Shown here one piece after another: positions 37,415-46,060 of a stretch of 53,809 nucleotides of DNA; within the stretch, counting starts at the first letter, position 1; every line of letters begins with the position of its first letter. Source of the stretch: Bacillus sp. MRMR6 (GTDB lineage: Bacteria; Bacillota; Bacilli; Bacillales; Cytobacillaceae); the NCBI RefSeq assembly GCF_001940785.1, contig NZ_MSLS01000035.1:1-53809 (forward strand), in the 5' to 3' direction. A program made the position numbers and the translations under genes. The notes beneath the pieces were generated by a model. That model was not told the origin of the DNA. It did not search any database and saw nothing but the letters and a program-made list of their open reading frames with translations.

Positions 37415-38245
37415 ATGGCAAAAAAACAATTAATCATGGAGAAGGCATTAGAGCTCTTTGCAAAACAAGGGTTCGAAGCTACTTCTATTCAACAAATAAC
37501 AGAACATTGTGGTATTTCAAAGGGTGCCTTTTACTTATCCTTTAAATCAAAAGACGAATTAATATTAGCTCTAGTTGATCATTTTATGATGCAATTTACC
37601 GCAGATATTGACTACGTGGTCAGAAATACCGCCGACGAGCAGCTTTTATATCAATTTTATTTTACTATTTTTCAGTCTTTTCAAAAGCATTCTGATTTTG
37701 CCAAAGTGTTAATAAAGGAACAAACACAAACCGTTAATAGTGAACTTGTGGAAAAAACACATTATTATAACAGCTTGATTGAAAAGGACATTTTAGTAAT
37801 GGTGGAACGCTTGTATGGGGAAGCAGTCAAGGAAATAAAATATGATTTAATTTATTGCATAAAAGGTTTTATGACCACTTATTCCCATTTATTTTTATTT
37901 TTCAACGTACCTATAGACTTGGATTTATTATCTCAATCACTTGTTGAAAAGACGAATCTGCTGGCAAAGCATACCACTCTTCCATTTATCACCGATGATT
38001 TACTTCAAATGCTTGAGCAGCCAATAAAAGAAGAAATAACGAAAGAAAAACTTATTTCTCTATTAGAGCAAAAAATCGAGGCAATTGAGGAACCGATTGA
38101 AAAAGAATCATTGTCCCTGTTAAAGGAACAAATCGTTACCCCTAGCTTAAGTCCTGCTATCGTAAAGGGATTACTCGAAAACATAAAAAGTCATCCGGAT
38201 TGCAAATGGATTTCTTATTTGCTTCGTAAACATTTCGTTTTTTAA
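37415..38245 (+). CDS. TetR/AcrR-family repressor
   Basis: 276 residues, longer than the ~200-residue average. N-terminal helix-turn-helix: MEKALELFAKQGFEATSIQQ, then TEHCGISKGAFYLSFKSKDE. The C-terminal ligand domain is unusually extended with acidic helices after about residue 200. It is expected to repress the divergent RND exporter and itself through 37363-37376. The binding site AGGAG is rather far (12 bases) from ATG, which may keep expression low. Confidence 0.92.
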   Translation: MAKKQLIMEKALELFAKQGFEATSIQQITEHCGISKGAFYLSFKSKDELILALVDHFMMQFTADIDYVVRNTADEQLLYQFYFTIFQSFQKHSDFAKVLIKEQTQTVNSELVEKTHYYNSLIEKDILVMVERLYGEAVKEIKYDLIYCIKGFMTTYSHLFLFFNVPIDLDLLSQSLVEKTNLLAKHTTLPFITDDLLQMLEQPIKEEITKEKLISLLEQKIEAIEEPIEKESLSLLKEQIVTPSLSPAIVKGLLENIKSHPDCKWISYLLRKHFVF

Positions 38246-38353
38246 GCTAGAACGACAAAGTATTGATCTTACTGAATTTGACGAAGTTGCAGATTTAGCT
38301 AACAGAAGTGGTAAAGAAGTAAAAAAGGGAACTAAAAGTCATTTTTGAATAAC

Positions 38354-38383
38354 GAAAAAAGCGTCTGGTTACTACCACACGCT
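38354..38383 (-). terminator. Terminator following the MFS remnant
   Basis: Stem AGCGTNTGGT/ACCANACGCT with one mismatch (38360-38369 with 38374-38383) and six Ts on the minus strand. It probably ended the transcript of the intact transporter. Confidence 0.75.
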
Positions 38384-38482
38384 TTACCGTATTCTTTAGA
38401 TTCTGTTTCAATTAAAGCACCCTTATATACAGTATGATTTTTGACCGTATTCATTGTAGTAAATGGGAGTTACGAATACATC

Positions 38483-38652
38483 TTATTGGAGCATTAGATT
38501 CTTATGACTTTGATGAACGAACAGTAGCGCTAATATTGCAACTACAAAAGCCACCATACCACACCAGAAGAATGCTTGTTGATAGCCTTCATTAAGAGTT
38601 ACTGCTATCGCTTCGGGTCGGCTTGTGCAATATTTTGTGAATTTGTTGACAT
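38483..38652 (-). pseudogene. Remnant of a DHA2-type MFS drug transporter
   Basis: A good binding site (GAGGAGG) and ATG at 38652 begin MSTNSQNIAQADP, after which the frame shifts. The following codons read EAIAVTLNEGYQQAFFWCGM, then a hydrophobic helix and a short charged end, the last membrane segment of 14-helix QacA/EmrB transporters. N- and C-terminal ends are thus joined by an internal deletion, with a frameshift at the joint. The rest of 38246-38732 holds only a terminator and AT-rich sequence. Confidence 0.7.
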
Positions 38653-38732
38653 AATAAAACCTCCTCGAAATTTAAAATTATTATGTGTTATTTAAACATT
38701 GAAAGCTTCGTTCAAAGTTGTAAAAATTTATG

Positions 38733-38978
38733 TTAACTTATTAATTGTTCTCTACCTATTCGCTTTAAAAAATTATAGAATGTCGCCCGTTTTTTACCCA
38801 TTTGTGAATATACACTAATTATCTTTTCTACCGTATCGTACAATTCTTCTGGGGTAAGCTTATCCATTAGCATGGAACCAATCTCAGCGTCTTTTCCTTT
38901 TGCTTTTGAATTTAATTTAGCCCCAAAACCTATTCCTCCATTTATGGCAATCTTAATTTTTTTAACATCATTCTCCAT
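38733..38978 (-). CDS. Small protein resembling the C-terminal part of nitrite/sulfite reductase-family proteins
   Basis: 81 residues, starting after GAGAGGG. IKIAINGGIGFGAKLNSKAK, then DKLTPEELYDTVEKIISVYS and ATFYNFLKRIGREQL, resembles the last ~60 residues of NirA/DsrA-like small sulfite or nitrite reductases, but the siroheme/Fe-S cysteines are absent. It may be a degenerate remnant or a stand-alone small protein. It is on the same strand, 94 bp behind the UGA-containing glutaredoxin-like gene. The homology is my own pattern recognition. Confidence 0.65.
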   Translation of the reverse strand: MENDVKKIKIAINGGIGFGAKLNSKAKGKDAEIGSMLMDKLTPEELYDTVEKIISVYSQMGKKRATFYNFLKRIGREQLIS

Positions 38979-39072
38979 ATTATATCCCTCTCTTTTTAAT
39001 AATTACTATACTATGGTAAGGTATATAACTAGCCAATTTTATACCTGTAACTAAATATAGCAACAGGTAATA

Positions 39073-39354
39073 TCAGCTATTTATGTTTAATATCATTCTT
39101 ATTTCATCTATATTTTGCTCAAATCCAATCAGGACTTTTGGTTTGTTCATGAAACCTAACAAGGATTTATTTTTAAATACAAACGTTGGAACAATCCTTG
39201 TACCCGTTATTTTGATTAAATCTTTCTCTTTAGAAGGTTGTTTCGTTAAATCGTATTCAATATAAGATACCTTATTCTTGGAAAGAAACTCTTTCCCTGC
39301 CTGACAATCTGTTCAGGTAGGTCTCGTATAAAGCTCAAGTTGAATTTTTTTCAA
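39073..39354 (-). CDS. Glutaredoxin-like protein with in-frame UGA (candidate selenoprotein)
   Basis: From a TTG at 39354 (after AAGGGTGAT, five bases away) a 93-codon frame reads MKKIQLELYTRPT, then UGA (39313-39315), then TDCQAGKEFLSKN, and continues intact to a UGA stop at 39073. Everything else fits the thioredoxin/glutaredoxin fold: beta strand, T-x-x-C active site, and the cis-proline motif IVPTFVF. The UGA stands exactly where the first cysteine of CxxC belongs, so the product would carry U-T-D-C. A SECIS-like hairpin follows. It begins 24 bases after the His-rich copper-region gene. The alternative is a single nonsense mutation; genome-wide selA/B/C/D decides. Confidence 0.6.
39280..39296 (-). 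other. SECIS-like hairpin downstream of the in-frame UGA
   Basis: RNA GGAAAGAGUUUCUUUCC forms a perfect 6-bp stem with loop AGUUU. The loop starts 22 nt after the UGA and has G at its second position, within the published bacterial SECIS model (stem 4-16 bp, G in the first two loop bases, 16-37 nt spacing). Confidence 0.45.
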
Positions 39355-39378
39355 AGACAATCACCCTTTACATTTTTA

Positions 39379-40209
39379 TTATTTAACTTCTATAACAAAT
39401 GGGTAGACATTAACCTGTCCTCCAAATTTGAATTCAGCCCAAAGCTTATAAATACCTGGTTTATCAAATTGTGTTTCAAATACAGTTTGATCATTCGAAA
39501 CTGGGTGAACATGGATATATTTCTCACCATCTTCATCTAAGATGACTACATGACCTAATGCTCCTAAATATGGTTCAGGTATAACACCTTTCACATCAAA
39601 ATTTAGGATGATTTCCTTATTCGCTTCAAATGATTGGGTGGTTAATTCAACTGTTTGACCATTGATGGTCTTTGTAAAAGCCGAATCGGCAACGAGTTCG
39701 TTATCACCGAGTTCATGATGCGTTTCACCAACATGGAATTCAATAGGCATTACTGAATATTGAAGACCTTTTGGTTTTATGTCAACGAACGCTTTATAAG
39801 AATTACCAACTAAACTTACCTTCTGTTGGTAGATTCCATCGCCCTTTTTCTCTGGATGTAAATGATGGTACTCTTTTAAGTCTGAACTGACGACAATAAA
39901 ATGCATGTATTTTTCATGGGAAACTTCCAGTTCCGGAACATGATTATTTATATCTTTTAACTCAATTGTGATTTCACCATTTGCATAGGATACTTTTGTT
40001 GTAACCTCGCTAGTTGTGTTTGTGCTATGGTCCTCATGGTCGTTATGACCATTCTCATTATTAATGTTTTCTTCTTCCTGTTCACGAACTGTATGATTTG
40101 TTTGTTCATCCGTTTTTGCGTTCATACTTGCATACACACTGTAACCTGCAATGACTACTCCAAGATATACGATAGCCGAAGTAGCCCAGACCATTATACT
40201 TTTTTTCAT
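39379..40209 (-). CDS. Membrane-anchored His-rich copper-region protein (YtkA/FixH-like fold suspected)
   Basis: 276 residues. A single N-terminal membrane segment (about 5-27) is followed by a His/Asn/Glu-rich linker (NNENGHNDHEDHSTN) and two beta-rich repeats, each with clustered histidines: YMHFIVVSSDLKEYHHLHPE and HVVILDEDGEKYIHVHPV. Such extracellular domains occur beside copper ATPases and are suspected to bind copper. It starts 22 bases after copA and is followed by the UGA-containing gene. Function is inferred from context and His content. Confidence 0.8.
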   Translation of the reverse strand: MKKSIMVWATSAIVYLGVVIAGYSVYASMNAKTDEQTNHTVREQEEENINNENGHNDHEDHSTNTTSEVTTKVSYANGEITIELKDINNHVPELEVSHEKYMHFIVVSSDLKEYHHLHPEKKGDGIYQQKVSLVGNSYKAFVDIKPKGLQYSVMPIEFHVGETHHELGDNELVADSAFTKTINGQTVELTTQSFEANKEIILNFDVKGVIPEPYLGALGHVVILDEDGEKYIHVHPVSNDQTVFETQFDKPGIYKLWAEFKFGGQVNVYPFVIEVK

Positions 40210-40231
40210 ATAAGCATCTTCCTTTCTACAT

Positions 40232-42655
40232 TTAGGCTTTTAATTTAATTCTCTGAAGTCTTAGGGCGTTGAGCACAACCGATACAGAACTAAATGCCAT
40301 CGCTCCACCGGCTAACCATGGTGCCAAGAAACCTACTGCTGCGATAGGAATTCCTATGACGTTATATGCAAGTGCCCAGAAGAGATTTTGCTTAATATTT
40401 GTGATCGTCTTTTTACTCATGAAAATCGCATCTGCAATACTAGTTAAATCGCCTCTGATGAGGGTAATGTCAGCTGCTTCCATTGCCACATCGGTACCTG
40501 TACCAATCGCCATCCCAATATCAGCTGTTGCAAGTGCCGGAGCGTCATTAATTCCATCTCCTACCATTGCTACTTTTTTACCTGCTTGTTGGAGCTTTTT
40601 CACTTCTTCAGCTTTGCCTTCTGGTAATACTTCTGCTATGACTTTCTTAATTCCAACTTGCTCTGCAATGACTTTGGCTGTTTGTGTATTATCCCCTGTA
40701 ATCATTACTACTTCTAAGCCCATTTTGTGTAAACGCGCTATAGCTTCTTTAGATGTGTCCTTGATTGTATCAGCTACGGCAACAATCCCGGCATAGCGAC
40801 CGTCGATAGCTACTAACATAGCTGTTTTTCCTTGCTTCTCCAAATTCTCCATTTTTACTAATTCATCTTGTACATCGATGTTATATTTTTCCATAAGCTT
40901 GCGTGTGCCGATGAATAACTGTTTACCATTCACCACCGATTGGATACCGAAACCAGGAATAGCTTCGAATGTATCACATGCCCCTAACTCAATTCCTTTA
41001 TCCTTTATACCTTCCACAATCGCTTCGGCAAGTGGATGTTCGGAGTTTCTCTCAGCCGTACCAACCTGCGTTAGAAATTCCTTTTCATCCATGCCTTCTG
41101 CTAGAATAACATCGGTTAAAGATGGTTTTCCGTTTGTAACTGTACCTGTTTTATCAAGAATAATCGTATCTAATCGATGGGTTGTTTCTAGATGTTCCCC
41201 GCCTTTAAATAAAATTCCAAATTCGGCAGCCCGACCAGAGCCAGCCATGATCGATGTTGGTGTCGCAAGTCCAAGTGCACAAGGACAAGCGATCACTAGT
41301 ACCGCAATAAATTTCTCAAGAGCATCCGCAAAATCGCCAGGGTTTACAACAAAATACCATACAAAGAAAGTCATAATTGCGATTCCTACAACGATCGGCA
41401 CAAAAATACCTGAAATCACATCAGCTAATCGCTGAATAGGTGCTTTAGAACCTTGTGCTTCTTCAACCACCTTAATAATTTGAGCTAAAGCTGTATCTTT
41501 TCCAACCTTTTTTGCTTTAATTTTCAAGAAACCATTTTTATTAATCGTTGAACCAATTACCATATCTCCAGTCGTTTTATCAATTGGAATGCTTTCACCC
41601 GTTAACATTGATTCATCAACCGCTGATTGACCTTCCACAATTTCACCATCAACCGGTACTTTCTCACCCGGCTTTACAAAAACAATATCTCCTTCTAAAA
41701 CTTCTTCGATAGGGATCATAATCTCGATACCATCGCGAACAATTGTTGCGTTTTTCGCCTGTAATCCCATTAATTTCTTAATTGCCTCAGATGAACGCCC
41801 TTTTGCCTTTGCTTCAAATAATTTCCCTAATAGAATTAAGGTAATAAGCACTGCACTTGTTTCATAATAAAGCTCTACCATATGAGCGCCGGACCCTATT
41901 GAGCTAAAACTTAAATATAGACTATAGAAATAAGCAGCCGATGTACCAAGAGCAACAAGTACATCCATATTGGCACTCTTATTTCTTAACGCCTTAAAAG
42001 CACCTACATAAAACTGCCTTCCAACAATAAATTGAACAGGTGTTGCGAGAGCTAGTTGTACCCATGGGTTCATTAACATGTCAGGTAGCCAAATAAATGA
42101 CGTAAATTCAAAGTGACTTACCATTGCCCACAATAACGGGAATGATAAAATGGCAGAGAAAAGAAACTTTCCTTGTTGCTTTTCAATTTCCTTTTGACGA
42201 TGGTCAACTTGTTCTCCTGCATTTTCTTTCTTTTGTTCAAGGGCATAGCCTAATTTTTTGATTGCCTCTTTCATTTCAGAGACAGAGACCTGTTCTGGAT
42301 TATACTCGACAAGGACTGTTTCTATTGCGAAGTTGACAGTCGCTTTTTTAACGCCATTGAATTTGTTTAGTCTTTTTTCAATTTTATTTGCACATGCGGC
42401 ACAGGTCATTCCTGTTATATCAAATTCCACTTTTTCCTTTACAACATCATATCCTAAAGATTGAATTTTCTTTTGGAAATCGTGTTCAGATACAACTTCA
42501 GGATCATATTTTATGGTGGACTTTTCAAGTGCTAAATTAACATTCGCCTCTTTCACGCCCTCCATTTTTTTGAGTCCTTTTTCAATTCTTGTGGCACATG
42601 CCGCACAGGTCATTCCTGTAATTTGAAAATTTGTTTCTTTTATTTCATTACTCAT
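40232..42655 (-). CDS. copA: Copper-exporting P1B-type ATPase
   Basis: 807 residues: two heavy-metal domains with GMTCAAC (C17/C20 and C85/C88), eight membrane segments, the TGES-type actuator loop (MLTGESIP), the ion-site CPC in [15 protein letters not shown], the phosphorylation motif DKTGTVT, the HP locus (SEHPLAEAI) and [10 protein letters not shown]. It exports Cu+ using ATP. AGAGGTG precedes ATG. A second CsoR-like operator lies immediately upstream, so it can be induced separately from csoR-copZ. Confidence 0.98.
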   Translation of the reverse strand: MSNEIKETNFQITGMTCAACATRIEKGLKKMEGVKEANVNLALEKSTIKYDPEVVSEHDFQKKIQSLGYDVVKEKVEFDITGMTCAACANKIEKRLNKFNGVKKATVNFAIETVLVEYNPEQVSVSEMKEAIKKLGYALEQKKENAGEQVDHRQKEIEKQQGKFLFSAILSFPLLWAMVSHFEFTSFIWLPDMLMNPWVQLALATPVQFIVGRQFYVGAFKALRNKSANMDVLVALGTSAAYFYSLYLSFSSIGSGAHMVELYYETSAVLITLILLGKLFEAKAKGRSSEAIKKLMGLQAKNATIVRDGIEIMIPIEEVLEGDIVFVKPGEKVPVDGEIVEGQSAVDESMLTGESIPIDKTTGDMVIGSTINKNGFLKIKAKKVGKDTALAQIIKVVEEAQGSKAPIQRLADVISGIFVPIVVGIAIMTFFVWYFVVNPGDFADALEKFIAVLVIACPCALGLATPTSIMAGSGRAAEFGILFKGGEHLETTHRLDTIILDKTGTVTNGKPSLTDVILAEGMDEKEFLTQVGTAERNSEHPLAEAIVEGIKDKGIELGACDTFEAIPGFGIQSVVNGKQLFIGTRKLMEKYNIDVQDELVKMENLEKQGKTAMLVAIDGRYAGIVAVADTIKDTSKEAIARLHKMGLEVVMITGDNTQTAKVIAEQVGIKKVIAEVLPEGKAEEVKKLQQAGKKVAMVGDGINDAPALATADIGMAIGTGTDVAMEAADITLIRGDLTSIADAIFMSKKTITNIKQNLFWALAYNVIGIPIAAVGFLAPWLAGGAMAFSSVSVVLNALRLQRIKLKA

Positions 42656-42672
42656 CGATATTCACCTCTTTC

Positions 42673-42690
42673 ATACGGATAGGGGGTATA
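42673..42690 (-). promoter_or_regulatory. Second CsoR-type operator, upstream of copA
   Basis: ATACGGATAGGGGGTATA closely parallels the operator in front of csoR (ATAC-TATAG-GGGGG-TATAG on the same strand). It ends about 18 bp before the copA start. Confidence 0.65.
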
Positions 42691-42705
42691 TTTTGTTGTT
42701 AAAGA

Positions 42706-42727
42706 TAACGTGCTTTTCAGCACGTTA
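42706..42727 (-). terminator. Hairpin between copZ and copA
   Basis: Stem TAACGTGCT/AGCACGTTA with a tetraloop, followed by a weak T run (ATCTTTAA). It probably ends most csoR-copZ transcripts before the copA operator. Confidence 0.6.
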
Positions 42728-42737
42728 CCTGTTTATT

Positions 42738-42944
42738 CTATTTAACTTCATAGCCATGTTCATCGATTGTTTCTTTAATCTTGCTTAAGGAAACTTCAGC
42801 AGAGTTAAATTCTACATCGACTGTCCCTTCAGCTAAATTAACTTTAACAGAATTAACACCTTGTAATTCTCCGACGTTTCCTTCTATTGACTTCACACAA
42901 TGACCACATGACATTCCATTCACTTTTAATATTACTTTTTCCAT
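42738..42944 (-). CDS. copZ: Copper chaperone CopZ
   Basis: 68 residues, a single heavy-metal-associated domain with the metal-binding motif GMSCGHC. It carries Cu+ to CopA. GGGAG eight bases before the ATG at 42944 decides the start over the GTG at 42953. It lies 15 bp after csoR. Confidence 0.96.
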   Translation of the reverse strand: MEKVILKVNGMSCGHCVKSIEGNVGELQGVNSVKVNLAEGTVDVEFNSAEVSLSKIKETIDEHGYEVK

Positions 42945-42959
42945 TTTTATCACTCCCTT

Positions 42960-43280
42960 TTATTTTTTCATTAATCTTTCTATTGTTATAAGAACTTCAT
43001 CTAATACTTCTGTATCCCCTTCATTAATCCGTTCCAATACACAAGTTTTTAAATGTCCTTCTAGAAGTATCTTTGCCACACTGTTTAAAGCAGACTGTGT
43101 AGCTGAAATTTGGGTAATGACATCATCACAATAAGTATCTTTTTCAATCAATCCTTTTATCCCACGAATTTGACCCTCAATTCGATTTAAACGAGTAACC
43201 AAATTTTTCTTTACTTTTTCGGAATGATGACTCTTTCTTTCTTCAGAAAGATGACAATCATGATTCATGTTTTCATTCAT
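42960..43280 (-). CDS. csoR: Copper-sensing repressor CsoR
   Basis: 106 residues of the all-helical CsoR/RcnR family. The Cu+ triad is complete: C51, H76 and C80 (TYCDD, GHLKTC), and LVTRLNRIEGQIRGIK is the conserved first helix. The N-terminus is His-rich (MNENMNHDCHLSEERKSHH), which could add metal affinity. It represses its own csoR-copZ unit and probably copA through the two operators at 43308 and 42673; Cu+ binding releases it. Confidence 0.96.
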   Translation of the reverse strand: MNENMNHDCHLSEERKSHHSEKVKKNLVTRLNRIEGQIRGIKGLIEKDTYCDDVITQISATQSALNSVAKILLEGHLKTCVLERINEGDTEVLDEVLITIERLMKK

Positions 43281-43307
43281 CCAACCTCACCTCCGCACTT
43301 ACACTTT

Positions 43308-43325
43308 ACTATACCCCCCTATAGT
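43308..43325 (-). promoter_or_regulatory. CsoR operator upstream of csoR
   Basis: Perfect palindrome ACTATA-CCCCCC-TATAGT, the GC-core inverted repeat expected for CsoR, 27 bp before the csoR start. Confidence 0.8.
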
Positions 43326-43447
43326 ATGTCAAGGAATAAAGTCAAACCACCAATAGACTGTATTTAATCTATGTATTCGTTATAGGTCCATAGTATAGAC
43401 TACACATTGTTCAAAGGAAATTTCAAAAGATAAAGGAGTTAATAAAT

Positions 43448-43543
43448 ATGAACATACAATTAATTCGCAACGCTACACTCGTTGTTCAATATGCAGATAA
43501 AAAATTTTTAATAGGATCGAGACAAAATGAGAATAATTGTTGA
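43448..43543 (+). pseudogene. 5' remnant of a metallo-beta-lactamase-fold hydrolase gene
   Basis: A 31-codon frame after GGAGTTAATAA begins MNIQLIRNATLVVQYADKKF, the usual N-terminus of MBL-fold metal-dependent hydrolases (about 250 residues when complete). It ends at a stop after only one beta-hairpin; the metal-binding HxHxDH part is gone. Confidence 0.7.
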
Positions 43544-43564
43544 TTGACAATTTTGAAGCTATTA

Positions 43565-43776
43565 CCCGTCTTTGTTGTCATTCAACAAATCACAAAAACC
43601 AGTTCACAACTTTTGTCATTCAACATCCGGGGAGCAAAAAAACTTAATCAAAAAGAATTCGAAAAAAAAGACCCAATCCTAAAATGGATTGAGTCTTACA
43701 ATTAACTAACTGTTACAAGTTCAAGGTTGAAAAACAATTACAAAAATCAGTTCCCGACTTTTTTGTCTTTCAACAT
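43565..43776. repeat. Direct repeats flanking the glmS terminator
   Basis: The core CTTTTTGTCATTCAACA-like sequence occurs three times: at about 43565-43587, 43590-43626 and 43739-43776. The last two match over ~37 bp including a CAGTTC segment. The hairpin at 43661-43696 lies between the second and third copies. Confidence 0.6.
43661..43696 (-). terminator. Terminator downstream of glmS
   Basis: Stem AGACYCAATCC/GGATTGRGTCT (43669-43679 with 43686-43696) with eight Ts on the minus strand, about 104 bp past glmS. Confidence 0.85.
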
Positions 43777-43799
43777 TATCTGATCGGGTCTAAAAACCT

Positions 43800-45602
43800 T
43801 TACTCAACAGTCACCGATTTTGCAAGGTTACGTGGTTTATCAACGTCGCAATCGCGGTGTAATGCTGCGTAATAAGCAATTAATTGCATTGGTATGACAG
43901 AGATAAGTGGTGTTAACAATTCATGTACTTCAGGAATGACAAAGCTGTCTTCATCCATATTCAAGCCGTTCATTGAAATAATGCAAGTGTTTGCACCACG
44001 GGCTGCAACTTCTTTAACATTTCCGCGGATGCTTAGGTTTACACTCTCTTGAGTAGCAAGAGCAATTACAGGTGTACCTTCTTCAATTAAAGCAATGGTA
44101 CCATGCTTTAATTCTCCGCCAGCAAAACCTTCTGCTTGAATATAAGAGATTTCTTTTAGCTTTAATGCACCTTCTAAGACCACATAATAATCGACTCCAC
44201 GGCCAATAAAGAAGGCATTGCGAGTTACTGATAAGAACTCTCTTGAAATCTGTTCAATAATCTCTTTTGAGTCGCATAGAACATCCATCGCATTTGCGAT
44301 AATTCCAAGCTCATGTGCAAGGTCAAAATCAACCGCGATGTTTTGCTTCTTTGCAGAAACCTCCGCTAAAATAGCTAAAACAGCAAGCTGAGCTGTATAA
44401 GCTTTTGAGGAAGCAACAGCAATTTCAGGACCCGCATGAAGCAGCAAAGTAAAGTCAGCTTCACGAGAAAGTGTTGAACCTGGAACATTTGTAATCGTTA
44501 AAGTTGGGTAACCCATCTCCTTAACCTTTACTAAAACGGCACGGCTATCAGCTGTTTCACCACTTTGAGAAATAAAGATAAACAACGGTTTCTTTGTTAA
44601 CAGTGGTGTATTATATACAAATTCACTAGCAATATGAACCTCTACAGGGATATGTGCAATGGTTTCAATGAATTGCTTGCCAACTAATCCTGCGTGGTAG
44701 GAAGTTCCAGCAGCTACAATGTACACACGATCAGAATCATTTAATGCATTAATGATTTCATGATCTATGGTTAAGTCGCCTTGATCATTTTGATAAGCTT
44801 GGATAATTTTGCGAATGACAGCTGGCTGCTCATCAATCTCTTTTAACATGTAATGAGGATATGTTCCCTTTTCAATGTCACTAGCATCCAATTCAGCAGT
44901 ATAAGGGGAACGTTGAATGGTTTCACCCTTTAAGTTTTGGATTGTTACTTCATTCTTTGTAACAAGAACGATTTCTTTATCCATAAGCTCTACATACTGA
45001 TTAGTCACTTGAAGCATGGCCATTGCATCACTAGCCACTACATTAAAGTCATCGCCTAAACCAACAAGTAATGGGCTCTTATTTTTTGCAACCAAAATAG
45101 TTTCGTTATTTTGTTCATCTAATAATGCAAGAGCATAAGAACCGTGTAAAAGTGTAAGTGTTTTTTTGAACGCTTCAACCACTTCCATGCCCTCGTTAAC
45201 AAATAGCTCGATCATTTGAACAATAACTTCTGTATCTGTTTCACTAACGAAATTTACATCCGCTAAATATTCGCGTTTTAATAAATCATAGTTCTCTATT
45301 ACACCGTTATGAACGAGTGTAAAACGGCCAGATGCACTTTGGTGCGGATGCGAATTAATCTTACTTGGTACTCCGTGAGTTGCCCAGCGTGTATGGCCAA
45401 TTCCGATGTTAGCCATAACATCCTCATCCACAATGGCACGTAGATCTGCAATACGGCCTTTTTCTTTAAACACATGAACGCCGTTCTCGTTTTTCACAGC
45501 GATACCAGCTGAATCATAGCCTCTATATTCAAGCTTTTCTAAGCCTTTTAATAAAATTTCTTTCGTGTCGTTATTTCCAATATATCCAACAATTCCACAC
45601 AT
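43800..45602 (-). CDS. glmS: Glutamine--fructose-6-phosphate aminotransferase
   Basis: 600 residues: Cys2 nucleophile after cleavage of Met ([10 protein letters not shown]), the class II glutaminase domain (about 1-220), then two SIS sugar-isomerase domains ([34 protein letters not shown]) and the usual C-terminal [13 protein letters not shown]. It makes glucosamine 6-phosphate, the entry to UDP-GlcNAc and so wall synthesis, with GlmM next. Control is by the ribozyme in its leader. Confidence 0.98.
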   Translation of the reverse strand: MCGIVGYIGNNDTKEILLKGLEKLEYRGYDSAGIAVKNENGVHVFKEKGRIADLRAIVDEDVMANIGIGHTRWATHGVPSKINSHPHQSASGRFTLVHNGVIENYDLLKREYLADVNFVSETDTEVIVQMIELFVNEGMEVVEAFKKTLTLLHGSYALALLDEQNNETILVAKNKSPLLVGLGDDFNVVASDAMAMLQVTNQYVELMDKEIVLVTKNEVTIQNLKGETIQRSPYTAELDASDIEKGTYPHYMLKEIDEQPAVIRKIIQAYQNDQGDLTIDHEIINALNDSDRVYIVAAGTSYHAGLVGKQFIETIAHIPVEVHIASEFVYNTPLLTKKPLFIFISQSGETADSRAVLVKVKEMGYPTLTITNVPGSTLSREADFTLLLHAGPEIAVASSKAYTAQLAVLAILAEVSAKKQNIAVDFDLAHELGIIANAMDVLCDSKEIIEQISREFLSVTRNAFFIGRGVDYYVVLEGALKLKEISYIQAEGFAGGELKHGTIALIEEGTPVIALATQESVNLSIRGNVKEVAARGANTCIISMNGLNMDEDSFVIPEVHELLTPLISVIPMQLIAYYAALHRDCDVDKPRNLAKSVTVE

Positions 45603-45699
45603 TTTTCTTTTTCCTCCCTACAATCAGGGGGCCAGAAGGCTTTGGAGGCGTACTTGCCCCCTTATCTCTGTTTTGGTGTAATTTAGGTATCTGTCTATA

Positions 45700-45870
45700 C
45701 CTTCGTCTTACATTAGTTAGTATGCGCATTTTCCTCTCTTTGTGCAGTGAGTTGCCTCAATGTTTTAAAGAAGAAACTTACGGTTGTGCGTTCAACCGGG
45801 AGGTATCCGCCGAACATTCGATAACCCTCCTCCTCGTCAACTAACCCACACTGGTTAGTTCAGGCGCTTT
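45700..45870 (-). ncRNA. glmS ribozyme (glucosamine-6-phosphate-activated)
   Basis: The minus-strand leader carries the family's conserved blocks: AAAGCGCC with the cleavage site between 45868 and 45867, the block GTTGACGAGGAGGAGGGTTA, CGGCGGATACCTCCCGGTTG, ACGCACAACCG, and GAGGCAACTCACTGCACAAA. GlcN6P acts as cofactor for self-cleavage, lowering glmS mRNA. The 3' limit is approximate. Confidence 0.95.
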
Positions 45871-45928
45871 TAGATACTTTTTTTCTATCCTCCTTTCAGG
45901 CTTTCTATATGAAGAGTAAAGCAAATTA

Positions 45929-45957
45929 ATATTACATGATGAACTGGAATTCGTCAA
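45929..45957 (-). promoter_or_regulatory. Promoter of glmS
   Basis: TTGACG (45952-45957), 17-bp spacer, TAATAT (45929-45934) on the minus strand. Initiation would be about 55 nt before the ribozyme cleavage site. Confidence 0.8.
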
Positions 45958-46007
45958 CCAATTGTGTAATAAACGTAGAAAATTTCCATCTGATTTACAA
46001 TTCACAC

Positions 46008-46050
46008 ATAATAAAATATGCATAAGAGAAAGAAATAGTTCCCTTATGCA
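46008..46050 (-). terminator. Terminator of the cdaA-cdaR-glmM operon
   Basis: Stem TGCATAAG/CTTATGCA (46019-46026 with 46043-46050) followed by TATTTTATT on the minus strand, ahead of the glmS promoter. Confidence 0.7.
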
Positions 46051-46060
46051 CACCAATAGA

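Noticed and set aside
38246..38348. Open frame after the TetR stop ending in a Lys-rich tail
   Set aside because: About 30 codons are open but no start codon with a binding site exists and I recognise no family, so it may be chance.
45841..46056. 71-codon minus-strand frame upstream of glmS
   Set aside because: It overlaps the glmS promoter and the 5' end of the ribozyme and has no conserved protein features.
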